This document shows, piece by piece, positions 13,301-23,310 of a stretch of DNA of 64,000 nucleotides. The translations under genes were made by a program, and so were the position numbers. The stretch spans positions 96,596 to 160,595 of the forward strand of contig JACCGJ010004933.1 of the NCBI GenBank assembly GCA_013407085.1, given 5' to 3'. How positions within the stretch are numbered: the stretch's first letter is position 1; every line of letters begins with the position of its first letter. Origin of the DNA: Atriophallophorus winterbourni (Eukaryota; Platyhelminthes; Trematoda; Plagiorchiida; Microphallidae). The notes below the pieces were generated by a model that saw only the letters and a program-made list of their open reading frames with translations, had not been told where the DNA came from and made no database searches.

Positions 13301-16300
13301 GCCACGATTGCCTACCAAACGCATGTGTAAATTGAGATGAGCATCGGGCCCTGTGGACCCCAGCGACCGAATGATGCTTGAAGCCACGTAACATGATAAT
13401 TTTACGGTGGAGGAATTCATTGTTTCGGGTGAAATCAGAGAAAGCCATCTATTTGCCATAGAAGTAAATCACCGGGGGAATGACTACTTTAATCTTTGAA
13501 GTCTCCTTGAAATTACGTACATGAACCAGCATGCTGTTATTGAACTCAATGTTTTAGATTACAAACGTTTTCTTTTGTTCAATCTAGAATAAATCACGAT
13601 GAAGCATTCGTGGATAACCGAAGCGATTAACTAGAATAATATCTGTGATCATAGATATTGTCCTATCTTAAGTCGAGCAGAGCTATGCTCAACTACCATT
13701 CGTTTAACATCAAAACAAACAAACAAAACAAGAATAGTGTCCAAATCGCATAACTTTCTGCAAGGAAATATTTGTGAAGATCGGTTTGAGAAGTCTTTGC
13801 TTAACGTTTTACATTTGACGCAGAAAATTCGTCAGACTAATGATGATAGTCATGACATGGAACATGGCGAAATAGCAGTCAACCTACCGCCTCTGATCTG
13901 ACCATACCGCTAAAGATCCTCTAATTCAAAGTAAGCTGAGGGCGTTTCAAGTCACGTAGCCATTCTCCAAGCGATTGCACACAAATTAATTTGCATTGCG
14001 AATACATGATTGGTTCTAAACATATTCGTATCAATTTTTCTGTTTCAATTCATGGTTAATCACGTTTGCATATCTACAGTTCGAATGCAACGTTGGGTTA
14101 ATTGTATATACCCATTTTAATTTAATGATATGAGAGAAGATGATACATGGTTTTCACCTTGTGGATCCCATGCCACAAGTATTGTAATCGTTCTGCTTAT
14201 TCAAACTATCTCATCTCCCATTTTACTATTAAAAGCTCAGTGTAAATACGGGTGCGTACACGGGGTCTGCGAAAGGCCAGATGAATGCAGGTTAGTCGTT
14301 TATTTATAACCGTCTCGAGGTAAACTTATAATATCGATATATTATGATCAACAAATGTTTGTTCGTGAAATTAGATATTACCTAGTTAACATTTAAATTG
14401 GTATTCACTACTCGTTTCGTTTAGTACGTCTCTGCCTTCGTGATTACTGATGAGATTACCAAATCCCAAATATTGTCACCACAGCTTCTTGTATCTGCCG
14501 TTCTCACCTCACTTGTACTTTCACACCAAAATTAGTAACAGTTGTCCTGTTATCAGCTAACCAAAGTAAGGCGCGTAGTTTTCTGTGTCGCTCAACATGT
14601 TATGACCATACTTATCCTAAGTAATAAACAACGGTACTTGAATTTGTAACGGCGCATATACCATGAATTCCATTGTGAATTGTTATTATAGTTGTTTGGA
14701 TGGCTGGACGGGTTCGACCTGCAATCAATGTTTGGCTATCCCAGGCTGTCTACACGGAAGATGCCTCTTCAATGCACATATTGCAGATTGGGAACCGTTT
14801 ACATGTCATTGTTATCCTGGCTGGATCGGTATGCTCTGCAACATAGGTAAGCTACGGATATTATAATCTATTTTAATTGGGAATGGTTTTACCGAATTCA
14901 TAACTGCGATTAGTTTTATACTTATTTACTGCGCACAGTCACGATGTAGAAAATCAACTCAGCTGAGATTAGATAGATAAACGATAGATCAAACGATCAC
15001 ATTTATCCGTTCAAATTGTAACCACATTCGGTTATATAATTGTTAAATCTTTTGTTTTAAAATTGATAGCTAGTGAGAGAAAGTCTGTGTTGACAGTTCG
15101 GCTCGCTTGACGAAAAGGTTATTTGATCTTTAACTGATGAGATTGGACAACCCGTGACGGGTAGAATCATGTAGGTACGAGGCGTGAGAGAAACAACGAA
15201 ACGTTTTTTTTTATATACAAATCCCATAATCTAGATATATACTTTGATTCTTTTTACGAAAAGCTAGTTCTTTACATAAAATCTAACTAACACTGGTTGC
15301 AAAGCTCAAGCATTTCCTAACCAGGCTCACTGAAATAAATCTCAATGTTTCTAACTTTGGATAACAAAACGTCAGGAATCTGGCCTGAAACATTAACGTG
15401 GGTGCAATAGCAAATAATAAATATTTTATATTCATCTTACTGCTCGATATAAGAACACTGTACTTAGCGTGACGCGCTTTACAATGCCCGTCTACCAATT
15501 GTTTTAAATTCTGTCTTGAGAATGATGCACTGAAAGCGATGCTTTATTTACAATGCGAATCATTCAACAATTGCTGCAAAGTAAATTTGCCTTATCTACT
15601 ACTTTGTAATTCCAGTAGTTAAATTGCACCGTCCTCATCATGTGAGCGTCCCAAGGAAATTTAATATGGAGGCGCTGCTTTTGTTTTCGATTTAATAACG
15701 TTTCGTAGCACAACAAGTTTTCACCTGCCTAAGTTAAAGCTTGTCCTGTACAATATATTTAGCACTGATCCGAACTTAATTGGTTTTAAATCAAACGTGA
15801 AAACATTGCGCGCTGAAGATATACCAATCAAAAATTTAATGGTTCTTTCGTAGAAGCAATTTGAATATATGATATCAATAAGGGCTACCTATGCATTTAC
15901 AGAAATTTTACATCTATTTGCTTTGCTCAACAATTGCGTATTTTATTTTACTTCATTCAGTTGGAATAGTTTGCTTTGTAGTGTGATCACTCACAAGATT
16001 AGTTGTACAATGCCAGCTAACTCTAGAACGTTCTAGTTTAAAATATATAAGCGGAAGATATTGGTAATTTACTACACAATAACAGTATTTGTTCGCTAGT
16101 CAATGCAATAACAAGCGATTTTATATTGCTTATGCATTCAGATTCACAAATTTGCAATCGTACGCAAAATCTCTGCCAGAATGGTGGGAAATGTGTCAAC
16201 CAAGCAGAGCCAACTGGTTCCCGTCCTGTTTATGCATGCGTTTGTCCGTCTGGATTCAGCGGTACGCACTGTGAAATTGCGGATTCAAAAACTGACCAGG

Positions 16301-19300
16301 ATGATCACAACACCGAAGCAGTTTTTCAGGTAGTTCTAACTCTTCCCATCGTTGAGTTGTTCTGAGTATCTGCCGCTCAAATTCGTTAATCCATCGAACT
16401 GATTTCATACACCGCACTTACTTCAAGAACAACCTGTGACATGTACTTGCCGACGTGAGACTGACAGACGCTCACACATAATCCAAATGCAAAAATGCTC
16501 TCAATCATCGTAGCCTAGCTTGCATGATGTTTATCATTGATACATTTTATCTCGATCTACATGACGTCACACGCATAACACATCGCCGAGGTAATTAATT
16601 ATTGTTCATTGTTATTTAATTTATTAACGTTCTTTGCTCCAATGCAATTGAATTTATGTTCGACAATTTGTGCGATTATGCAAGAGTGCGTACGGAGGAC
16701 AGTTGTGTAATAAAATACACGAAACCTGGTTTGCATCCGATTAGAACCGTCAACATTCATGTTAATCACAATTCATTATGTGAACCTTTCTTTTAAATTA
16801 TGTGATTCAGTTAAACTTTCATTGTTTTTCAGTTTGGGAAAAGAAACTGCTCGAGTTTACAAGGTAAAAACCAAAAATTATGTGAAGCAACTGAATCAAT
16901 GTGTGACAAATGTATATCAGAACGTTTAAACACGCTGGAAAATGCGAAGCTCTCGAATGAAACACATGAATGCATACATTGTTCAATGTCAATTCGACCT
17001 CAAAAGTTATTTTGCGCGGAGGGAATATGTTTCAATGGTAAGCCTTAAAAGATATGATGACTTTATAAAACTTCATAAAGACGCCCACTTATCCAAAGTT
17101 TAATCCACTTATTTGTACATAATGCATCATTAGGAAAAAACATAACCATAGTCTTTTAACACAAAAATCCGTATTTGAATGCACTTCCATCAAAACCCAC
17201 GACCAGTTTCGTGCTGTATACACTCATCAGGTAGGGTCAGTAAGAACACGATCCGCACGGCGTAAAAAGCGTACAAACCATGTTCAAACTTATTATCCAC
17301 CGTTGCATAAGTCTGGCTCGGTCAACCTGTTCAATTGCATATACCAACACACATCTGGATGGGGTTGAACCCGGGATTTTGAACGAAAAATCCGTATTTC
17401 CAGGCATTTCCATCGCACAGACCCCCCGCGACCGGTCGTTTAAATAGTCACTTGTGTATTGGCTGAAATTTAGAACGGCACGTGCTAGTCATGGGATTCA
17501 AGAATATGCTTCCGCTTTTTGGTGAACTATATTACCGCCATTTTGGGTTATGCGCCATGCAATAAATGGTACTGTTGATTGCGCACGTTAGATTGAAAAA
17601 GTCTGTGACACTAACTACCAAAACGCTGTCTAATTGTCAGCTGATGAGGTAATCCAGCTGGGAATGTTAATAGTTATTGCTACATCAACAGCAAACAACA
17701 TTAAACGAATTATTGTATTTCGCGTCTGGTTTGTGTGGTCAAACCGTCAGCTAGTCACCACACCTTTTGCGTGGAGAAATAAATTGCTCACTTCTTCAAC
17801 ACGTACTCTGTCGATACAGCTAAAGAAATACCGTAAAGTGTAGCCAAAGAAACACATCACATCTCTACGAAATCTGTTGTTTGCTGAATCTCAAACCTCG
17901 ACTAAGGTTTTTTCTAAAGAAGATGATCATATTCACGCCAGATTTTACCCTATAGTAGCCACACCGTATTAGTTAATACATAAAACCACATTTCTAATAT
18001 CTTGCAAACATTTTTTAAGAAAGTAGGAGGAGAATAGAGATGTCTTTTTTGTTAAAATGTTATGTAAAAAATACGACAATGGGAGTGGGTTTATAATTAA
18101 TTATCAATGTTTTGGAACTTGCTTTTCAGAATTCGGCTATTAAACCTTGCAAAAATAAACATCAAACAAAGTTTCATGATGCATTTTGCTATACATCCTC
18201 ATTACACATCAATGTGTCGGCGAAGATCCTAACATCCGAAGCTAGTGATTTGAACGAGGATGCTTCCGCGTGCTCAAGAACCTTCAGCACCTTTTTCGGA
18301 TTCAAGATATTAACAATAGCATTAATACTAACATGAAATTTTTTTACAGTTTAGTGTTAAAACGATTCTTGTTTGATAAAATTTCCTTAAAGTTAAGTGC
18401 ATTGGTAGTTCACGTTAGCTGAGAATTTTAAAAATCATTTGTTCCAGTGGGACACGCTATTTTTGCGAATGGTTACACAGGATAACCTCAAATAATTCAA
18501 TTTTGAATAGCCTCATAATATCTGGTAGCCTCACCTCTTGCTTAGAAGCTGCGTTGGATACCGATTTTCAAAATTTCATGTCTCTCATGTTCAAATTATC
18601 ATGCAATCTCTTGTATAGCTGCGGAATGTGACAGGCTGATTTTTGGTCGGTTCCTTGCCACTTTACCGTAGCGCGACGGCCTCTCGCTAACAGGAGGTCA
18701 TCTAACTTGTGGTGGGCAGTTATCGTCGGAAGTGCTCTAAGGTTTTTTCACGTTCATGGCACTAGGCTATATGAAGGAGATGCCATTACTGTCAAACGTT
18801 TTCTATGTTCCACTAACTTTTTCAACACAGAAATAACAGTCGAGTTTTATCTAGATCAGTGCGCATTTTATTTCGAAAGAGTAGCTTTTGTCGGTGCAGC
18901 AAGTTCTTTCCCTTCTCCACACTGTCGAAATTGAAGAAATAACTAAACTGATATACTTGGATAACGATAAAGTTGTAGAAGTTGAGTACAACTACGAATT
19001 AACCAATGCGGTTCTGAATTGCCTTCTTCTTGCTCACAGTTTGAAGCTATTTCCATGATTGCTCTACGGAAAAGGTAGTCAAGGACTAAATCCACGGTTT
19101 CCCTTACCATATGTGGACCTACATTCTCAGGGTCACGAACTATAGCTTCTCGTACCATACTGAATTCAAACCTGTGGTCTCCAGTCTTTTCCTTTAATGT
19201 CATTGAAGCTGGGTCATGAAATATTAAGCCAACAGTTATGCTTTGTTGCCAGAGTCATTATTGAACGCCTCGAAACATTAAATGATGATCCATTTAGTTG

Positions 19301-20610
19301 GAAAACAGTCGTATCTCGCAAGCTGCTAAACGCTCCATGACCCCAGGGCACGAGAAGTTTCTGTGAAAAAGGCTTTATCCTACCATAATCACGTGGCTAC
19401 GCGATCTGTATACGCTGGAAATGTAAAATAACTGTAAAAATGCATTTTAAAACCATGTTTGGCACTCACGGATGTATAGTTTTCAGATTATTTTTTTATG
19501 CCTAACGAAAACCAAATGAACGAAATTCGTCGAAACTATGTCGTAAACATTTCGAGTCTCATTCAAATTAATAAATTTATCCAGCAATTTAGTATTTTCT
19601 ATGATTATTGTTTCTGTCATAGTGACACATTTAACTCACTATATAAGACAATTCAACATCCAGTAAAATGCCAGACTAACTGTTTGAAATTTCGAATCGC
19701 AGGTGGAAAATGTGTGAATCAAGTTGACGGTTTCTTCTGCGTTTGTCCTCCCAAGTTCGAAGGAAAACGCTGTGAATCTCCAACCAGAGCATGCAGCAAC
19801 CAATCTTGTGCAAACGGAGGTGAATGTTTGGATAGTTCCACATATTTCTCATGTCACTGTCCGTTTGGGTGGGAAGGCGATTATTGCAGAGAAAACGTGA
19901 ATGAATGTGCACTCATCCCCAAAATTCATGGTCGAGCACTTTGTGAAAATGGCGCTGGGTGTAGAGATTTGCCGGGTACATATCAATGTTTATGCCCACC
20001 TGGCTGGAATGGTGTGCATTGTGAAACGCCTTCGGTGGGCACAGGAACAAAACAAGTCAACCTTTCACAACGCGATTCTGGAAATGTAGTTGATGCTCCG
20101 TTTTACAAGACTACAAATTCGATTGTGTTGAGTGTTAGCATGTTTGGGTTGTTCATCTTCTTTACCATTTGTGCTATCGTAAGTGTGCTATCTCTATGGT
20201 GTGTGTGGCGTAGCCGATATGGGAAAGTTTTCACTACAGACACAATAGACACGAGTGGCAACCCTTCTTATACATTACATAACAATATGTGCCCGGGAGG
20301 CGAAACCACGTCACTCCGTTTTGAGCAGCCACTTGACCAAGTCGATTGCCCGACACGAATAGGCAATGGAGCTTTTGCAGCTACAAATGATGATGAAAAA
20401 ATGATTGGAATAAAAAATAGCCTGTTTTGCGATATTCGAGAAACGCTTATATCCTCATCGAAGTTTGATTATACAGTCCCACGCTTACATGTGCCAAGAT
20501 TTGTCCAAATTTGTCAACCATACACGCACCCGGATATTTTTCGAATGGATCTCCAAACTCGGCGCGTTGAATCGCCTCCTCCATCATACGACGAATTTTC
20601 AAAAAAATAA
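10047..20610 (+). CDS. delta: Delta-like Notch ligand, left copy (5' exon missing)
   Basis: Membrane ligand of the DSL family, expected to activate Notch on a neighbouring cell. Eight exons join in frame: 10047-10361, 10992-11040, 12551-12820, 14236-14290, 14692-14846, 16142-16329, 16833-17037 and 19703-20610 (stop). Counting from the first identified codon there are 714 residues: MNNL-like region 1-121; DSL about 163-210 with Cys spacing 8-3-11-8-8; EGF1-3 about 215-325; a Cys-rich insert 345-400; EGF4-6 about 403-520; a membrane span about 552-581; a tail of about 133 residues ending with a PPSY motif. Six EGF repeats and no visible von Willebrand C domain favour Delta over Jagged/Serrate. 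The signal-peptide exon should lie upstream but I could not identify it. Introns carry transposon relics and a ribozyme repeat. Family assignment is sure; exon ends are read by eye. Confidence 0.92.
10992..11040 (+). CDS. delta: Delta left copy, 49-nt mini-exon
   Basis: A strong pyrimidine tract ends in CAG at 10991, and GTAAGT begins at 11041. It encodes NGISLILNLQNMSENY plus one base, phase 0 in and phase 1 out, which fits the exons on both sides. The ISLILNL strand fits the end of the MNNL domain. The same exon is found at 42964-43012 (-). Confidence 0.75.
11780..11940 (+). mobile_element. TTGAATTACC-tailed 3' end in Delta intron, left
   Basis: About 160 bp ending TTTTGAGACCATTAAAAACC and two CTTGAATTAC units. 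A relative of the TTGAA-tailed family. Mirror at 42066-42226. Confidence 0.45.
12551..12820 (+). CDS. delta: Delta left copy, DSL-domain exon
   Basis: Acceptor TTTCAG ends at 12550 and donor GTAAGA begins at 12821. The Notch-binding DSL domain starts at YRYACQENHFG and ends at GWGGPRC. Its six Cys have spacing 8-3-11-8-8, with the conserved CRPRDD and GHYTC elements, as in Delta and Jagged proteins. The exon ends in phase 1, as usual for EGF-type modules. The translation is identical to that of the right copy. Confidence 0.93.
13047..13459 (-). other. Two overlapping open stretches in Delta intron, left
   Basis: Two long - strand frames overlap: 133 codons (13448-13047) and 104 codons (13459-13145). 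Both translate identically in the right arm (40547-40959, +). Base composition is less AT-rich than the surrounding intron. I see no start context, splice pattern or family match. It could be a retroelement relic or an exon of an antisense transcript. Confidence 0.3.
13797..13850 (-). pseudogene. Eroded Penelope-type hammerhead in Delta intron
   Basis: CTGACGA is kept and CGTT is present, but GAAA has become AAAA and the stems are poor. Mirror at 40156-40209 (+). Confidence 0.4.
14236..14290 (+). CDS. delta: Delta left copy, first half of EGF1
   Basis: This 55-nt exon begins after AAAAG at 14235. The more obvious CAG five bases later would put a stop in frame, so the upstream AG is chosen. 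It encodes AQCKYGCVHGVCERPDEC and ends phase 2 before GTTAGT. This is the typical first EGF after a DSL domain. Confidence 0.8.
14692..14846 (+). CDS. delta: Delta left copy, end of EGF1 and EGF2
   Basis: The acceptor TATAG ends at 14691 and GTAAGC follows 14846. It completes EGF1 (CLDGWTGSTC) and encodes an EGF2 with C-x2-C spacing at its start, ending CHCYPGWIGMLC. Phase 2 in, phase 1 out. Confidence 0.88.
16142..16329 (+). CDS. delta: Delta left copy, EGF3 and acidic linker
   Basis: It encodes an EGF with the CQNGGKC and CVCPSGFSGTHC motifs, then an acidic linker rich in D and E. The acceptor TTCAG ends at 16141 and the donor GTAGTT begins at 16330. Phase 1 in, phase 0 out. One residue of the linker differs from the right copy (T to N). 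Confidence 0.88.
16833..17037 (+). CDS. delta: Delta left copy, Cys-rich insert exon
   Basis: A TTTTTCAG acceptor and GTAAGC donor bound 205 nt, phase 0 in and phase 1 out. It encodes a cysteine-rich stretch with no EGF spacing (C..C..CDKC..CIHC) and then starts EGF4 (FCAEGICFNG). I do not recognise the insert from other Delta proteins. About seven of 68 residues differ from the right copy, the highest density in the gene. Confidence 0.75.
17190..17450 (-). mobile_element. SINE-like repeat with B-box and hammerhead, left copy
   Basis: About 260 bp. On - it starts near a GGTTCAACCCC sequence that fits the Pol III B-box consensus GGTTCRANYCC, and ends with the hammerhead at 17195-17240. I do not see a good A box. 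Related copies at 36560-36830, 55200-55480 and 55960-56290 show it is dispersed. The design resembles schistosome Sm-alpha. Confidence 0.55.
17195..17240 (-). ncRNA. Hammerhead ribozyme in SINE-like repeat, left copy
   Basis: On the - strand: stem I CCTAC paired with GTGGG, core CTGATGA, stem II GTG/CAC with a 7-nt loop, core GAAA, stem III CT/GG (one G-U), then GTC. All core bases are present. It sits in the intron between the Cys-rich exon and the last exon of the Delta gene, antisense to it. The outer part of stem I pairs poorly, so activity is less certain than for the 21.2 kb copy. Confidence 0.65.
18640..19345. other. Unassigned open region, left arm (between last two Delta exons)
   Basis: Both strands hold long open stretches. 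On -, 19203-18943 gives 86 codons ending PSISV. On +, 19210-19345 reads GHEILSQQLCFVARVIIERL and continues to KLLNAP, which looks protein-like. I recognise neither. It may be a relic of a transposon or processed pseudogene. The mirror at 34637-35345 keeps most frames with a few changes. Confidence 0.35.
19703..20610 (+). CDS. delta: Delta left copy, terminal exon: EGF4-6, TM, tail
   Basis: After TCGCAG at 19702 the exon completes EGF4 (GGKCVN...FEGKRC), then encodes EGF5 (CANGGEC...GDYC), EGF6 (CENGAGC...GVHC) and a hydrophobic membrane span ending SLWCVW. A basic stop-transfer stretch (RSRYGK) and a tail of about 130 residues follow. The tail ends PPPSYDEFSKK: a PPxY motif, the kind bound by WW domains of Nedd4-type ubiquitin ligases. 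The frame is open well upstream of the acceptor; 19498-19702 is read as intron because the Cys pattern and the phase-1 join require it. Confidence 0.92.
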
Positions 20611-21180
20611 AACAACACGACGTTTTGTTATATTTGTCCCAATCAATTTCATTGATTGAGCAGAAAATATCATTTCACCCGAAAGCATGCGATTTTTGAC
20701 ATGTAAAATACAATATTTTGATTGGTATTTATATTTTATCTACAAAATATCACACGATTACATGATTGAATCTTTAACGTAAGACTATAAAATGTATCTA
20801 TTAGGGGTTTCTTGCGTTGCATTTGTAAGAAAGTATTAGCTTGTTTTACTTAGTTCAGGCGAAATAGAGTGCAATGCTGTCAAATTCGATAAAGTTGAAG
20901 CTACCTATAAAAACTGATACACACGAATCTAATCCTATCTTTGTACCATGGAATGGCAATATTTTGTTTTGGTTTTGCGTTTCTCGTAATCTCGACAGTC
21001 GCCCGATATGTTTGAATGCTATCATTGGCAACCTCTTAATACGGTGTGCTTTCAAACACTACAACGTTACCCTTTTTCCACTGCGTTTGACCATTATTAT
21101 TGGTCTTTTTTATCTGCATCTGTTTGATCTTGGTAAGCTAAAAGTGTTTACCTTCGTTTTTGTTTGATATCAGATTGTAA
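20611..21180. other. Delta left copy 3' flank
   Basis: Likely 3' UTR and flank. An AATAAA overlaps the stop codon (20606-20611). No other clear polyadenylation signal was picked with confidence. Mirror at 32800-33371. Confidence 0.5.
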
Positions 21181-21212
21181 TAATAAGTAGTATATGAGGT
21201 TCGAAAAGCAGG

Positions 21213-21269
21213 ACGGTATCACACGACCGGTTTCGCGGTTATTGCCGCTCATCAGGTATGCGTATCCGT
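21213..21269 (-). ncRNA. Type I hammerhead ribozyme, left copy
   Basis: Read on the - strand, 57 nt give every hammerhead element: stem I 5' strand ending CATAC, core CTGATGA, stem II GCGG/CCGC with a 6-nt loop, core GAAA, stem III CC/GG with no loop, cleavage triplet GTC, and stem I 3' strand GTGTG. Stem I is 5 bp, then an internal loop, then ACGG/CCGT. The predicted cut lies between 21225 and 21224. A loopless stem III is typical of type I hammerheads in schistosome Sm-alpha repeats and newt satellites, which can act as dimers. It lies about 600 bp past the Delta stop codon, antisense to the gene. Confidence 0.85.
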
Positions 21270-21779
21270 AACCTGACATTCGAACGCCGTTCTGACTTTT
21301 TTGCTAAACCCATTTATTTGCAAATTCGAATATAAATCCTCATTCGCAAATTGAAATTTTGCTTCAATGTGAAGACTAATCTAAGTCCCCCAGTTGGTGC
21401 AATGAAACACCGGTAACTGTTTGGAATAGAGTTCCAATTCCAATAACAGCAGACACGCACATATCGAGTTGTTTGTGCAAACATAGATGTGTCGCCCAAC
21501 AAAGAATAGAGTTGGACTAAATATTCTCATTTTGTGACTAAAACACAATTAATAAAACACAATTATTTTGCATCAAACTCTAAAATGCATGCATCCATAA
21601 GATAAACGAGAAATGAAAAATGAACCGGATCAATATCAAACATTAAACGGAATCAATCACGCGATATTATTTAAAGTGATTCAATCGATGTCGACGTTGG
21701 CCAAGGTAATAAGATATTCGAACTAATCGTTTCTGAAAGAGAGTTCAGTTTAAATATTTTTCACGAATATCGCCGCAGT

Positions 21780-22170
21780 CCTCTTCATGCTAGATTCGAA
21801 GAGCGCTGATTGGCAACCACGAGATGCGAGGGAATATCAATCCCTTATTCATGATTAAGCTCTGGAGAAAGCAGTATTGGATACAGGTCGCTGCGTTAAA
21901 CTAGACAACGTGGAAGTGTTAGGTATCAAGCTGTATTTCGAACACCTACATGTAGATGGGGCAGAAATTTCCACAAACTGGCGCTCATCACAGATGTGAA
22001 CTCAATTAGCTAATATTCATCCCGCTTAGGCTTACTAAAATCTGCTTACCGGTAAGAGTTAAGGGAAGGAATGTTATTTAGTCATGTTTCCAGTTCTGAC
22101 TATCACACATGGTCTGACGAAGCGCCTGTTAGAAGCGAAACGTTGCCGAAAATTTGGCTTTAACCAATTG
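21780..22170 (+). mobile_element. Penelope-like element 3' relic, left arm
   Basis: A broken frame gives YQSLIHD, VLDTGRCVKLDN and VEVLGIK, matching the spacer copy (YQSLIRD, VLDTGHSVDLDN, AEILRCGIK). This is the region just after the GIY-YIG endonuclease of Penelope-like retroelements. Stops are present. A hammerhead-bearing terminal repeat follows at 22111-22150. Confidence 0.6.
22111..22150 (+). ncRNA. Penelope-type hammerhead, weakened
   Basis: CTGACGA, GAAA and GTT are all present, but stem II is reduced to GC/GC at its base plus mismatches. It lies directly downstream of a Penelope-like endonuclease relic on the same strand, which ties the motif to that element class. Mirror at about 31814-31853 (-). 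Confidence 0.5.
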
Positions 22171-23159
22171 CACTCAACTTTCAATGCACTAATGGGTGGT
22201 GTTTCTCATAAGTGCGTGCAATGTTGCAGTCGAACGGCCGGTAGTGTTGTCTATCATTCAGTTAACAAACATGCGTTAAAAATGACTAACTATCGTTATT
22301 ACATAGCACAGTGTGTGAAGAAAACCGTTTGAACAGCAGAACCTCTGAATACAAAGAAGCTCGGCCTATCTCACTCTTATTGCATACTTGGTCAGTCCCG
22401 ATAATATTATGAGGAGGGACGTGTGTATAGTAGTTAACAAAAGTGTCCAGAAGTATGTGCGTGGCTAAAATTTTGAAAGATTGGTAGACAAGCGAGAGAG
22501 CAATTCATAGTTGTATAGCTGATTATGGTAAACGAATCGAATGAGATGCAATATCCGAAAGCATCCGAATGCAATAATCTGGTAGCCAACCATCAAATGA
22601 TAAGGACTTCGGCAGCACATAGTGAGTAACTTCTTTGAAATGGAAACAACGAAATTCTCTGTGAGCAATGCGGCACATTCCTCGATTATTTATTCATAGA
22701 GGATATGTATGTAATACAGGTATGCACCACAAGACCCACCTACATCGGGTCGTATGGTAAAATTGTCATAAAATATTGTTAATCAATATTATCAAACGTA
22801 AAACACACGTCTCAATGTAATTTTTAAAAGTGGTAATGCTATCAAATGTAACACGTGAGTAGATGAATAGTTTTACTGTTGTACAGCGCAGACACAAATG
22901 CGTATTCGCAGCAGTTTAACCTGCTATGCGGTTGCTAAAGTGTAAACGGGTGATTTCGCAGTTGCGTTATCAGAGAGATGCAATAAATGTTTGTATCGAT
23001 AATTTGGTGGATGAAAATTAGTGCTCCACGTTGTCATCTGTATTAGGCTGCATTTAGCTTTGAAATTGTATGGCGTGTTTCGTATAGATGTTTATAAAAT
23101 CAAATGACGAGCTTTGTCATTATGTGCTGTGGAGTTTCCAGTAGATAAGAATTTCGTTT
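22171..23159. other. Noncoding stretch between relics, left arm
   Basis: Mirror at 30805-31793, very well conserved between arms. No gene recognised. Confidence 0.5.
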
Positions 23160-23310
23160 CATCAATGGATCCCGTTCATTTATGGCATATTCGATGTGGG
23201 GACGAAAGTAGGTTGAAATCAGCTTGTAGATGTTATTGGCGTCAAACGAACCAAGAGCTCTTCTGATGAGAGCCAGTTTGCGTTCTCTTTTGTTGGTAGC
23301 AAGTCGTCAT
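23160..23310 (-). mobile_element. CR1/Jockey-like C-terminal fragment, left arm
   Basis: The - strand reads NKRERKLALIRRALGSFDAN and STYFRPHIEYA, the thumb region of CR1/Jockey polymerases. It faces away from the 23552-24570 fragment, so two separate insertions or an inversion are involved. Confidence 0.75.

Noticed and set aside
14241..14290. Exon start at the strong CAG ending at 14240
   Set aside because: With the preceding phase-1 exon this gives an immediate in-frame stop. The AG at 14234-14235 restores the EGF frame.
15131..15150. CTGATGA matches at 6142, 14451, 15131 and 17641
   Set aside because: No paired GAAA box or stems at hammerhead spacing were seen; these are chance matches.
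19498..19702. Extra N-terminal coding sequence upstream of the terminal Delta exon
   Set aside because: The open frame continues upstream, but the TCGCAG acceptor, phase and EGF4 cysteine pattern show it is intron.
20606..20611. AATAAA as the Delta polyadenylation signal
   Set aside because: It overlaps the stop codon. Use would leave almost no 3' UTR, so it is probably coincidental.
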